The notes under the pieces: model-generated
The model's input: the letters and a program-made list of their open reading frames with translations, nothing else
Told to the model about the DNA's origin: nothing
The model's database searches: none
From: Alphaproteobacteria bacterium
GTDB lineage: Bacteria > Pseudomonadota > Alphaproteobacteria > Bin95
DNA length: 64,000 nt
Assembly (NCBI GenBank): GCA_022827685.1
Contig: JAJEIH010000014.1
Location: 129,801-193,800 of the forward strand
Direction: 5' to 3'
Program-made: the position numbers and the translations under genes
In this document: in pieces, positions 1 through 8,054 of the stretch
How the letters are laid out: each line of letters begins with the position of its first letter
Numbering within the stretch: the stretch's first letter is position 1

Positions 1-89
1 CCTATGCCGCCGTCGATCTGGAGGGCCCGCTGGTGCATACCGCGCGTTCGCTCGGAATCTCCCTCGGAGACGGCGCCTCTACGCCCTGA
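1..89 (+). CDS. 3' end of an unidentified gene (truncated by window edge)
   Basis: Reading from base 3 gives an open frame of 28 codons ending LVHTARSLGISLGDGASTP and a TGA at 87-89. It looks like a natural protein C-terminus and would converge on the dehydrogenase gene on the other strand, overlapping it by 11 nt. Too little is present to name a family. It may equally be a chance open frame in GC-rich DNA. Confidence 0.3.
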   Translation, partial: YAAVDLEGPLVHTARSLGISLGDGASTP

Positions 90-2511
90 GCCGCTCGTTT
101 TCGGGGTCGTGCGGCGATTCCGGGATCACGCGGGCCGGTCTCTGCGCGCCCAGGATGTCGATGGTGAGCCCGGTGCCGACCGCTGCCGCCTCGGGATGCA
201 CATAAGCCAGCGCCAGGCTCCGGCCGACGGTATGGCCGAAAACGCCGGAGGTCGCCCGGCCGACCATCTCTCCGTTCAGGTATAGCGGCTCGTTGCCCCA
301 GGGGTCCGCGTCTTCCGCGTCCACTTCCAGCGTCACGAAGGCCTGCGGCACGCCTTCCTCCCGCTGCTGGACGAGCGCATCGCGACCGATGAAGTCCGGC
401 TTGTTCAGCGCGATGAAGCGGTCCAGCCCGGCTTCGAAGGCCGAGTATTCGGTCGTCAGGTCCATGCCCCACATGCGGTAGGACTTTTCGACCCGGAGGG
501 ACTCCATCGCCCGCATGCCGACGCCGCCCATGCCGAAGTCCGCGCCGGCCGCCATGAGCGCGTCGTAAAGCCCGGTCTGGTATTCGATCGGATGGTGGAG
601 TTCCCACCCGAGCTCGCCGACAAAATTGACCCTGAGCGCGCGGACCGGGGCCATGCCGACGCGGATATGACGGCCGGTAAGCCAGGGGAAGGCCTCGTTG
701 GAGAGGTCGGTTTCGGTCAACTTCTGCAGCACGGAACGGGATTGCGGACCGACCAGCACCAGGACGCCGTGGCGTTCGGTGATGTTGTCCAGGCTGACCG
801 AACTGTCGCCGGGCAGGGCCTTGGCTAGGTAATCGTGATCGAAACGCTCCGCGGCCCCGGACGATACGAGATAGAACTCTTCCGGCCCGTCGCGCATGAT
901 CGAGAATTCCGAACGGACGCCGCCGGTCGAGGTCAGCGCATGGCCGAGGCGGAGCGCGCCCGTTCTTTTCGGCATCCGGTTTGCGAGCAGGCCGTCGAGA
1001 AAGGCCTCCGCGCCGGGGCCCGAAACCCGGAACTTGGAGAAGCTGGTGATGTCGATCAGCCCGACGCGCTCGCGCGCGCACCGGCATTCCTCGCCGACGG
1101 GTCCGAACCAGTTGGTGCGCCGGAAGCTCCACTCGTCGCGCGCAGGAACGCCCGCCGGCGCGAACCAGTTGGGCCGCTCCCACCCGTAGCGCTGCCCGAA
1201 CACGGCACGGGCCGCCTCGTGCCGGCTGTGGACGGGGCTCGTCTTCGCCGGCCGGGCCGCCGGGCGCTCCTCGTCGGGATAGTGGACGGTGAAGACGTTG
1301 CGGTAGGCCTCCTCGTTCTTCTCGACCGCGTAACTCTTGTTGGCGTAGGCGCCGAAACGGCGGGGGTCCACGGCGAGCATGTCTATGGGAGGCTCGCCGA
1401 CTTCCATCCACTCGGCGAGAAAGCGTCCGGCGCCGCCCGCCGCGGTCACGCCGAAGCTGAACCCCTCGGCAAGCCAGAAGTTCCTGAGCCCGTAAGCCGG
1501 GCCGATCAGCGGGTTGCCGTCGGGCGTATAGGGTATCGCGCCGTTCACCACGTCCTTGATGCCGGCCTCGCCGAAAATCGGCACCCGCGCGATGGCGGCC
1601 TCGACATGGGGCTCGAGGCGTTCCAGGTCGCCGGGGAACAGCTCCTGGCCGAAATCGTCCGGCACGCCGTCCACGAAACAGGCCGGCGCGCCTGCCTCAT
1701 AGGGGCCGAGGATCAGCCCGTCGCGTTCCTCGCGCAGATAGTAGGAGGCGTCGCTTTCCCGCAGCACCGGCATCTCGGGCAGCCCCTCGGCATGGCGGGC
1801 CGTCAGCGCGGGGTGGGAGTCGGTGACGATATACTGGTGCTCTACCGGGATGACGGGCACGTCGATCCCGACCATCGCCAGCGTCTGGCGGCACCAGGCG
1901 CCCGTCGCCGTCACGACATGCTCGGCGACAATCTCGCCCTTGTTCGTGACGACACGCCAGGCGCCGTCCAGCTCCGGGCGGATATCCACGACCTTCGTGT
2001 GGCGGTGAATCTGCGCGCCGCCGGCCCGTGCGCCGGCGGCGAGTGCATTGGTCAGGTCCACCGGAGCCACATGGCCGTCATGCGGGTGGAAGAGGGCGCC
2101 CACCAGGCCCTGCGTGTTCGCGAGCGGCCAGAGCGCGCGGATTTCGTCGAGCCCGATCATCTCGAACGGCACGCCGATGGTGTTCGCGGTGCCGCAGTAT
2201 TTGCGATACTCGTCCATGCGGTCGCGATTGGTCGCCAGCCTGAGATTGCCGGTGACGTGGAAGCTCACATCCTGCCCGGTCTCGGCTTCGAGCATCTTGT
2301 AGAGATCGACCGAGTATTTGTGAATCTGGCCGACGCTGTAGCTCATGTTGAAGAGCGGCAGCAGGCCCGCCGCGTGCCAGGTGGAGCCGGCCGTCAGCTC
2401 GGACTTCTCCAGCAGCACGGTGTCGGACCAACCCAGCTTCGCGAGGTGGTAGGCAACCGAGACGCCGACGCAGCCGCCGCCGATAACCACAGCCCGGGCG
2501 TGAGTGCGCAT
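79..2511 (-). CDS. FAD-dependent dimethylglycine/sarcosine dehydrogenase-like protein with GcvT folate domain
   Basis: The 810-residue protein has an N-terminal FAD-binding fold (VVIGGGCVGVSVAYHL, residues 8-23). The GSTWHAAG motif near residues 42-49 contains the histidine that carries covalent FAD in the DMGDH/SARDH family. The C-terminal half is an aminomethyltransferase-like, folate-binding region. Such enzymes oxidatively demethylate dimethylglycine or sarcosine and pass the one-carbon unit to tetrahydrofolate. An upstream in-frame extension exists, but the ATG at 2511 is preceded by AGGAG and begins directly at the FAD fold, so it was chosen. It diverges from a methylenetetrahydrofolate reductase gene, which fits one-carbon flow. 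The exact methylamine substrate (dimethylglycine, sarcosine or other) cannot be read from sequence. Confidence 0.88.
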   Translation of the reverse strand: MRTHARAVVIGGGCVGVSVAYHLAKLGWSDTVLLEKSELTAGSTWHAAGLLPLFNMSYSVGQIHKYSVDLYKMLEAETGQDVSFHVTGNLRLATNRDRMDEYRKYCGTANTIGVPFEMIGLDEIRALWPLANTQGLVGALFHPHDGHVAPVDLTNALAAGARAGGAQIHRHTKVVDIRPELDGAWRVVTNKGEIVAEHVVTATGAWCRQTLAMVGIDVPVIPVEHQYIVTDSHPALTARHAEGLPEMPVLRESDASYYLREERDGLILGPYEAGAPACFVDGVPDDFGQELFPGDLERLEPHVEAAIARVPIFGEAGIKDVVNGAIPYTPDGNPLIGPAYGLRNFWLAEGFSFGVTAAGGAGRFLAEWMEVGEPPIDMLAVDPRRFGAYANKSYAVEKNEEAYRNVFTVHYPDEERPAARPAKTSPVHSRHEAARAVFGQRYGWERPNWFAPAGVPARDEWSFRRTNWFGPVGEECRCARERVGLIDITSFSKFRVSGPGAEAFLDGLLANRMPKRTGALRLGHALTSTGGVRSEFSIMRDGPEEFYLVSSGAAERFDHDYLAKALPGDSSVSLDNITERHGVLVLVGPQSRSVLQKLTETDLSNEAFPWLTGRHIRVGMAPVRALRVNFVGELGWELHHPIEYQTGLYDALMAAGADFGMGGVGMRAMESLRVEKSYRMWGMDLTTEYSAFEAGLDRFIALNKPDFIGRDALVQQREEGVPQAFVTLEVDAEDADPWGNEPLYLNGEMVGRATSGVFGHTVGRSLALAYVHPEAAAVGTGLTIDILGAQRPARVIPESPHDPENERLRA

Positions 2512-2680
2512 GGGTGGGGCTCCTTCTCTCACAGGTCCGCGAAACCTGCCGCAAGCGGCCGGCGGCAAGCGTTCCATTCGCGACATCGACTATGCCTGTC
2601 ACGACAAGCTGTCGCATAGGGGAAACTCTTCGTCGCGCGCGGACTGCAAGCGGCCCCGGGCGCGCGGGACCTTCGCGGGC

Positions 2681-3484
2681 ATGAAGATCGACGGCTTTTC
2701 AATCGAGACGACGCCGGGCGGCGCCCGCAAGGTCGGCTCCTTCGCGGCGCTGGTGCCCCAGGGCACGCGCGTCTTCGTCACACATCTGCCGGATGGCGCG
2801 CTCGACGACATCGTCAGGACGGCGGCGCGCCTGGCGGGCGCGGGCATGGCGCCGGTGCCGCATATCGGCGCGAGGCACCTGGAGAGCCGGGCCGTTCTGG
2901 AGCGGTATCTGGATGCCCTGCGCTCGGTCGGCGTGCGGGAAGCGCTGCTGGTCGGCGGAGACCGAAGCGAGCCGCTGGGCCCGTTCTCCGGGGCGGGCGA
3001 CCTGATCGAGCCGGCGGCAGGGCGGTTCGAACGGCTCTATTTCGCCGGCCACCCGGAGGAAGACCGCGACGCCGCGCTGCTCGCCAAGATCGCCGCGGCG
3101 CGCACCGCCGGCGCGGAGCCTGCGATTGTCACGCAGTTCGTGTTCGAGGCTGAAGCCGTATTGAGATGGGAAGAGCGGATTGCCGGCCTCGGCAATACGG
3201 CTCCGATTCGCGTGGGCCTGCCGGGCGTGGCCAGTCCCGGCGCATTGCTGAAATACGCGAAGATGTGCGGCGTCGGGCGCTCGCTCCGCGGCCTGTGGCG
3301 CGACGGGCGCCTGCTGCGTGTGGCCGGCCGCTGGACTCCGTCCGGCCCGATTGCCGGCCTGCGGGATGCGCCCCCCTCCGTGGAAGGCCTGCATTTCTTC
3401 CCGTTCGGAGGCTTTGCGGAGACGGCGGCCTATCTGGCCGAGGCGAGGCACGCCCCGTCCGAGAGGCGGTGGAACCAGTCATAG
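2681..3484 (+). CDS. Methylenetetrahydrofolate reductase family protein (short)
   Basis: The 267-residue protein resembles MetF/MTHFR. It has a beta-alpha barrel with FVTHLP near the N-terminus, ALLVGGDRSEPLGPF in the middle, and a later segment IVTQFVFEAEAVLRWEERI typical of the family. Such enzymes reduce 5,10-methylene-THF to 5-methyl-THF using FAD. It is somewhat shorter than E. coli MetF. The start at 2681 gives the family's usual N-terminus; an open extension upstream is GC-rich read-through. It diverges from the DMGDH-like gene, whose product would supply methylene-THF, so the pair probably links methylamine demethylation to methyl-THF. Its last 55 nt overlap the end of the convergent oxygenase gene. 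Confidence 0.8.
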   Translation: MKIDGFSIETTPGGARKVGSFAALVPQGTRVFVTHLPDGALDDIVRTAARLAGAGMAPVPHIGARHLESRAVLERYLDALRSVGVREALLVGGDRSEPLGPFSGAGDLIEPAAGRFERLYFAGHPEEDRDAALLAKIAAARTAGAEPAIVTQFVFEAEAVLRWEERIAGLGNTAPIRVGLPGVASPGALLKYAKMCGVGRSLRGLWRDGRLLRVAGRWTPSGPIAGLRDAPPSVEGLHFFPFGGFAETAAYLAEARHAPSERRWNQS

Positions 3485-4206
3485 GCGGTATGGCGCGCGC
3501 GGCCGTCCACATTGGGTGCGCCTGGACCGTCCGAGACATCGACGGTGCGCAAGTCGATGCTTATGCGGGTGCGCCCGGTCCGGTTCGGCCGGCTGGCGTG
3601 GAGATGCGCGCCGGAGAAACAGATCAGTTCCCCGGGTTCGATCAGCACGGGCTGGCCGGGTTCCTCCGGCCTTGCGGCTTCCGGCAACAGGGGATAGCTG
3701 CCCCCTGCAGCCCGCAGGGCCTCGATATCCCAATCGGCGCTGCTGTTGGGAACCGGGCGGTCGAAATAGTCGGGCCAGATCTCCATTGTTGTATCCGGCT
3801 CCAAAGGAAACAGCGGCGCCCACCAGTTCAACTGGGTCATGAGATTCGAGCCCCAGCTGTCCCGGTGCGGAGGCAGGTCGCGCAAGCGGCGAGTCCGGCA
3901 GGCCGCACGACCGGGCTGAAAGCGCAGGATCGCCCGGTCCCGATAGGTCGTCTCCGGGTCGAAACCGAGTTCGGTGAAGAGCGCGCGGAGCAGATCCGGC
4001 ACCGCCTTGGAATGCATGAAGTCGCGCCGCGCCGCCAGGGCCTTCTCGCGCCACAGCCCGCAGTCGAGGCGTCCTTCGTCGCGGACGGGATCGTCGAAGG
4101 CGGCATAAGCGGTCCCGCGCGCGTGGTCGAGCAACGCGTCAAGCGCGTCGAGTTGCCGGAACACAACAAGCTCGCCGCGGAAGGCGCGCTCGGCAATGGC
4201 CGTCAT
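3430..4206 (-). CDS. Phytanoyl-CoA dioxygenase-like Fe(II)/2-oxoglutarate oxygenase
   Basis: The 258-residue protein carries the 2-His-1-carboxylate iron triad: His114 and Asp116 in PPHRDSWGSN, and a distal His in GAHLHASRPN (201 or 203). An Arg near 214 (GRTRISIDLR) probably binds 2-oxoglutarate. These features and the overall pattern fit the PhyH-like family; the substrate is unknown. Its ATG (4206) overlaps the tyrA TGA as ATGA, so it is the last cistron of the chorismate mutase-hisC-tyrA operon and should be translationally coupled. That position suggests a role linked to aromatic compounds, but this is inference. The 3' end overlaps the convergent MTHFR gene by 55 nt. Confidence 0.75.
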   Translation of the reverse strand: MTAIAERAFRGELVVFRQLDALDALLDHARGTAYAAFDDPVRDEGRLDCGLWREKALAARRDFMHSKAVPDLLRALFTELGFDPETTYRDRAILRFQPGRAACRTRRLRDLPPHRDSWGSNLMTQLNWWAPLFPLEPDTTMEIWPDYFDRPVPNSSADWDIEALRAAGGSYPLLPEAARPEEPGQPVLIEPGELICFSGAHLHASRPNRTGRTRISIDLRTVDVSDGPGAPNVDGRARHTAYDWFHRLSDGACLASAR

Positions 4207-5087
4207 GCCTGATTCGCGTCGATCAGGTTCCGCCTGATTTCGCGCGAAGCCTCGATCAGGCGCTCGATCTCCTCGCCCTCGCCCCAGCGAATGGCCCGCT
4301 GAAGGCGGGAAATGTCCTCCAGCAGCCGGCCGCAGACATCCAGCAGCGCATGGCGGTTGTTGAGGAAAATGTCGCGCCACATGGTCGGGTCGCTGGCCGC
4401 GATGCGGGTGAAATCCCGGAAGCCGCTGGCCGCGAATTTGATGACTTCCTGGCGGAGGTCCTGTTCCAGGTCGGCGGCGGTTCCCACGATCGAGAAGGCG
4501 ACCAGATGGGGAAGGTGGGAGGTGATCGCGAGCACGTGGTCGTGGTGAGCCGGGGCCATGTTTTCCAGCATCATGCCGGCCCGGCGCCAGAGCTCGCCCA
4601 CCTTTTCGACCGCCTCGGGGGCCGTGCCGGGCGGCGGGGTAAGAATGCACCAGCGGCCCTGGAAGAGCTCGGCGAACCCGGCTTCCGGCCCGGAATGCTC
4701 GGTGCCCGCCACGGGGTGCGCCGGCACGAAATGCACGCCGTCGGGGATATGGGGCCCCAGGTCGCGGACCACCGTTTGCTTCACCGAGCCGACATCGCTG
4801 ACAATCGCCCCGCTCCGGAGCCGGGGCGCGATGGCTTCGCCGATGGCGGCATAGGCGCCGATGGGCGTGCAGACGACCACAAGATCGGCCCCGTCGGCGG
4901 CTTCCGCCGGGTCGTGGGTCGTTTCGTCGGCGATTCCGAGCCTATCGACGGCGGCCAGCGTTTCCGCGCGCCGGGCGCAGGCGACGATGCTGCCGGCGAG
5001 ATGCTTCTGTTGCATCACCCGGGCCAGGGACGAGCCGATCAGGCCGATCCCGATCAGCGCAACCCGTTCGAACATCGGCTCGGTCAC
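4203..5087 (-). CDS. tyrA: Prephenate/arogenate dehydrogenase
   Basis: The 294-residue protein begins with a Rossmann NAD-binding site ([15 protein letters not shown]). It has the [15 protein letters not shown] motif of TyrA enzymes, including the catalytic-region histidine, followed by the helical dimerisation domain. It oxidatively decarboxylates prephenate or arogenate on the way to tyrosine. A GTG start at 5087 overlaps the hisC TGA (GTGA) and has AGGA about 10 nt upstream; an ATG 12 nt further in is the alternative. It is the third gene of a four-gene coupled operon. No ACT domain is visible, so feedback control through one is not expected. Confidence 0.93.
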   Translation of the reverse strand: MTEPMFERVALIGIGLIGSSLARVMQQKHLAGSIVACARRAETLAAVDRLGIADETTHDPAEAADGADLVVVCTPIGAYAAIGEAIAPRLRSGAIVSDVGSVKQTVVRDLGPHIPDGVHFVPAHPVAGTEHSGPEAGFAELFQGRWCILTPPPGTAPEAVEKVGELWRRAGMMLENMAPAHHDHVLAITSHLPHLVAFSIVGTAADLEQDLRQEVIKFAASGFRDFTRIAASDPTMWRDIFLNNRHALLDVCGRLLEDISRLQRAIRWGEGEEIERLIEASREIRRNLIDANQA

Positions 5088-6157
5088 GAAACGAGCGTCC
5101 TGAGGGCGGCGACGACGGCGCGGTTGTCCTCCTCCCGCCCCACGGTAATGCGCAGCCCGTCCGGGAAGCCGTAGCCCGCGACGCGGCGCGGGATCACGCC
5201 ATGGCTCTGCAGGGCGGCCAGGGCGGCCTCCACGTCCGGGAAGCGGACCAGGATGAAATTGCCGACGCTCGGCAGCACCTCAAAGCCCAGGGCCCGAACC
5301 TCATCCGTCAGCCAGGGAAGCCACCTGTCATTGTGCATGCGCGAGAATTCGACATGCCCGGCGTCCCGTATCGCCGCCACGCCGGCAGCCTGGGCCGCGG
5401 CGTTGACATTGAACGGCCCGCGCACGCGCTGGAGCACGTCCACGACGTTGGGCGGGCAATAGGCCCAGCCGAGCCGGAGCGCCGCCAGCCCGTAGATCTT
5501 GGAGAAGGTGCGCGTCATGACAGTGTTGCCGCCGGCCTCGACCAGTTCGCGCCCGTCGGCATAGTCGTTGCGGCCGACATACTCGGCGTAGGCTGCGTCC
5601 ACCACCAGCAACACGCTCTCCGGCAGCCCCTCGCGCAGCCGGACCAGTTCATCGCCGGAGATATAGGTCCCCGTCGGGTTGTTCGGGTTGGCGACGAAGA
5701 CCAGCTTCGTGCGCGTCGTCACCGCTGCCAGGATCGCATCGACATCGGTTGTGAAATCGCTTTCCGGCGCGACGACCGGATGGGCGCCGGCGGCGCGCGT
5801 CGCAATCGGATACATGGCGAAGCCGTGCTCCGGGTAGATCACCTCATCGCCCGGCCCCGCATAGGCATGGGCCAGCAGGGACAGCAGCTCATCCGAGCCG
5901 GAGCCGCAGACGATGCGCTCGGGTTCGAGCCCATGGACCTCACCGATGGCGGTGCGCAGTTCACCGGCTGCGCCGTCCGGGTAGAGATGCAGCGCGGATG
6001 CAAGGCGGGAGAATGCCTCCACCGCTCGCGGCGAGGGGCCCAGCGCGTTTTCGTTCGACGACAGCTTGGCGATATTCTCGACGCCCTCGATATCGCTTTC
6101 GCCGCCGACATAGGGCGCAATCTCCAGCACGCCGGCGCGGGGGGCAGGCAGGGTCAT
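5084..6157 (-). CDS. hisC: HisC-type histidinol-phosphate/aromatic aminotransferase
   Basis: The 357-residue class I/II PLP aminotransferase shows [13 protein letters not shown] near the N-terminus, [11 protein letters not shown] (about 153-163), and the PLP lysine in [16 protein letters not shown] (Lys220). HisC enzymes transaminate histidinol phosphate. Paralogues placed beside tyrA often act on phenylpyruvate or hydroxyphenylpyruvate, so here it probably gives the last step to tyrosine/phenylalanine. It may also serve histidine synthesis if it is the only copy. The ATG at 6157 overlaps the stop of the chorismate mutase gene as ATGA, which fixes the start; an in-frame extension upstream is not used. 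Confidence 0.9.
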   Translation of the reverse strand: MTLPAPRAGVLEIAPYVGGESDIEGVENIAKLSSNENALGPSPRAVEAFSRLASALHLYPDGAAGELRTAIGEVHGLEPERIVCGSGSDELLSLLAHAYAGPGDEVIYPEHGFAMYPIATRAAGAHPVVAPESDFTTDVDAILAAVTTRTKLVFVANPNNPTGTYISGDELVRLREGLPESVLLVVDAAYAEYVGRNDYADGRELVEAGGNTVMTRTFSKIYGLAALRLGWAYCPPNVVDVLQRVRGPFNVNAAAQAAGVAAIRDAGHVEFSRMHNDRWLPWLTDEVRALGFEVLPSVGNFILVRFPDVEAALAALQSHGVIPRRVAGYGFPDGLRITVGREEDNRAVVAALRTLVS

Positions 6158-6882
6158 CCTGCGGTCTCCTTGAGGTCGATCGGAACGGCATAGGCGCCAA
6201 GGGGAGTCATATCGGCGCCGATCTCCCGTGCGGCAACCAGGAACCGGTCGTCGCAAGCCGTCAGGACCTCGCCTGTGGCTTCGGCTGCGATGGCGACGGC
6301 GAGGTCGTCGCCGCTCGGGTCCGGCGGATTGCGCGCAATCACGAGCGCCCCGGGCGCGCCTACCGGGTATAGGCCGGGAGCGAACGGAAGGCGGGCGACA
6401 ATGTGGAGGGGAGGATCGAGTTCGGCCAGCAACGGCCACCAGGGTTCGTCATCGTCGAGCGACGCCACACCGACTGTGGCTTCGCCGGCCGCAACGGCGT
6501 GGACGACGGCGCAAGCGCCCGAAGCGCGGGAATGACGGGCCGCGCGGAAATGGTTCCGGGCGCGCTCCCAGGCATTCGCGCTGCCGCTCACGACATTCAG
6601 CGGATGGCCTTCTATCGTGAAACTGGCCCCGATTACCTCCCGCCAGACGCTCAGCAACGAAGCCGTCGGAAAGGGCGCGCTATCGGCGGCGGCCAGCCGG
6701 CGCATCAACGCAGCCTCGCGTCCGGGGCGATAGACATCGGCCAGGCCGCGGGCGCGCTTGTCCATGCCGACAAGCCCGACCACCCGCGCGCGCTCGCGCA
6801 GGCTCTCCAGAATCGCGAGGTCGCAGCGGTCGATCTCCTGCCGGAAGGCGGCGAGTGCTTGTTCGGCGGCGCTATCGTTCAT
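6154..6882 (-). CDS. Chorismate mutase (AroQ) with degenerate prephenate-dehydratase-like tail
   Basis: The 242-residue protein has an N-terminal AroQ helical domain (residues about 10-95): [20 protein letters not shown], then VDKRA-like and [13 protein letters not shown] segments carrying the usual active-site Arg, Lys and Glu positions. It converts chorismate to prephenate. The remaining ~145 residues resemble the prephenate dehydratase fold in places ([26 protein letters not shown]). The PIENS-type and TR-type catalytic motifs are not recognisable, so dehydratase activity is doubtful. First gene of the operon with hisC and tyrA, with an ATGA overlap to hisC. The ATG at 6882 gives the expected AroQ N-terminus. 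Confidence 0.82.
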   Translation of the reverse strand: MNDSAAEQALAAFRQEIDRCDLAILESLRERARVVGLVGMDKRARGLADVYRPGREAALMRRLAAADSAPFPTASLLSVWREVIGASFTIEGHPLNVVSGSANAWERARNHFRAARHSRASGACAVVHAVAAGEATVGVASLDDDEPWWPLLAELDPPLHIVARLPFAPGLYPVGAPGALVIARNPPDPSGDDLAVAIAAEATGEVLTACDDRFLVAAREIGADMTPLGAYAVPIDLKETAG

Positions 6883-6970
6883 GGGCGGGCCTCTTAGACC
6901 CGCGCGGACGGGTTGACAATGCGGCGGGCCGTATCGATACCGGCGCGTCCCGATCAGGAAAGTGCGCCTC

Positions 6971-8029
6971 ATGTCCCGCTATCGCATCGCATCCATTCCG
7001 GGAGACGGCATCGGCAAGGAAGTCGTGCCTGAAGGCGTCGGGGTTCTGGAGGCGGCCGGGCGGCGCTTCGGCATCGATTTCGATTTCGAGACCTTCGACT
7101 GGTCCTGCGAGCGCTACGCCGAGACGGGACGCCTCATGCCGGAAGACGGCCTCGACCGCCTGGCGGCGTTCGACGCGATCTTTCTCGGGGCCGTCGGCTG
7201 GCCGACCGTGCCGGACCATGTATCGCTGTGGAGCCTGCTGATCCCCATTCGCCGCCGCTTCGACCAGTATGTGAACCTGCGTCCGGTGCGCCTCCTGAAG
7301 GGAATCAGTTCGCCGCTGGCGGGCCGGGGGCCGGAAGACATCGACTTCTACGTCATCCGCGAGAATTGCGAGGGCGAATACTCCGAAATCGGCGGCCGCC
7401 TTTACGAGGGCACCGATGCGGAGACGGTGGTTCAGGAAACGGTGTTCACCCGGCGCGGCGTGGACCGCATCCTGCGTTACGCCTTCGAACTGGCGGAAAC
7501 GCGCCCGCGCCGGAAAGTCACCTCGGCCACGAAGTCCAACGGCATCATCCACACCATGCCCTACTGGGACGAGCGCTTCCGGGTCATGTCCGCCGAATAT
7601 CCCGATGTGGCGACGGACCAGTACCATATCGACATCCTGACGGCGCATTTCGTCCAGCACCCGGACTGGTTCGACGTCGTTGTCGGGTCGAACCTGTTCG
7701 GCGACATCCTCTCCGACCTCGGTCCGGCCGTGGCGGGGTCCATCGGCATCGCGCCGTCGTCCAACATCAACCCTGCCGGCGACATGCCGTCCATGTTCGA
7801 GCCGGTGCATGGCTCGGCCCCGGACATCGCCGGACGCGGCGTCGCCAATCCCATCGGCCAGATCTGGTCCGGCGCGATGATGCTGGAGCATCTGGGCCAT
7901 GAGGATGCGGCCAGGGCCATCGAAGGGGCCATCGAAACGGTCCTGACCGGGGCGGGGCCGCTGACCCCCGACATGGGCGGCAACGGTACGACCGCGGAAC
8001 TCGGCCGCGCCATAGCCGAAGCGCTTTAA
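6971..8029 (+). CDS. Tartrate/D-malate dehydrogenase-type isopropylmalate dehydrogenase family protein
   Basis: The 352-residue protein of the beta-decarboxylating dehydrogenase family starts IASIPGDGIGKEVVPEG. It has the phosphate-loop region at LRPVRLLKG, IRENCEGEYSEIGG (family signature), the catalytic Tyr/Lys regions, and VGSNLFGDILSDLG with metal-binding Asp residues. The GAVGWP and WSLLIPIRRRFDQYVNLRP segments are typical of tartrate dehydrogenase/D-malate dehydrogenase (TtuC/DmlA) rather than LeuB. It probably oxidises and decarboxylates a 2-hydroxy-dicarboxylate using NAD and Mn/Mg. The ATG at 6971 has AGGAA 10 nt upstream; an upstream GTG has no usable ribosome site. Its stop is 25 nt before the permease gene. 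Confidence 0.83.
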   Translation: MSRYRIASIPGDGIGKEVVPEGVGVLEAAGRRFGIDFDFETFDWSCERYAETGRLMPEDGLDRLAAFDAIFLGAVGWPTVPDHVSLWSLLIPIRRRFDQYVNLRPVRLLKGISSPLAGRGPEDIDFYVIRENCEGEYSEIGGRLYEGTDAETVVQETVFTRRGVDRILRYAFELAETRPRRKVTSATKSNGIIHTMPYWDERFRVMSAEYPDVATDQYHIDILTAHFVQHPDWFDVVVGSNLFGDILSDLGPAVAGSIGIAPSSNINPAGDMPSMFEPVHGSAPDIAGRGVANPIGQIWSGAMMLEHLGHEDAARAIEGAIETVLTGAGPLTPDMGGNGTTAELGRAIAEAL

Positions 8030-8054
8030 GGCGCTCCGGCAAAACGGGGGGATC

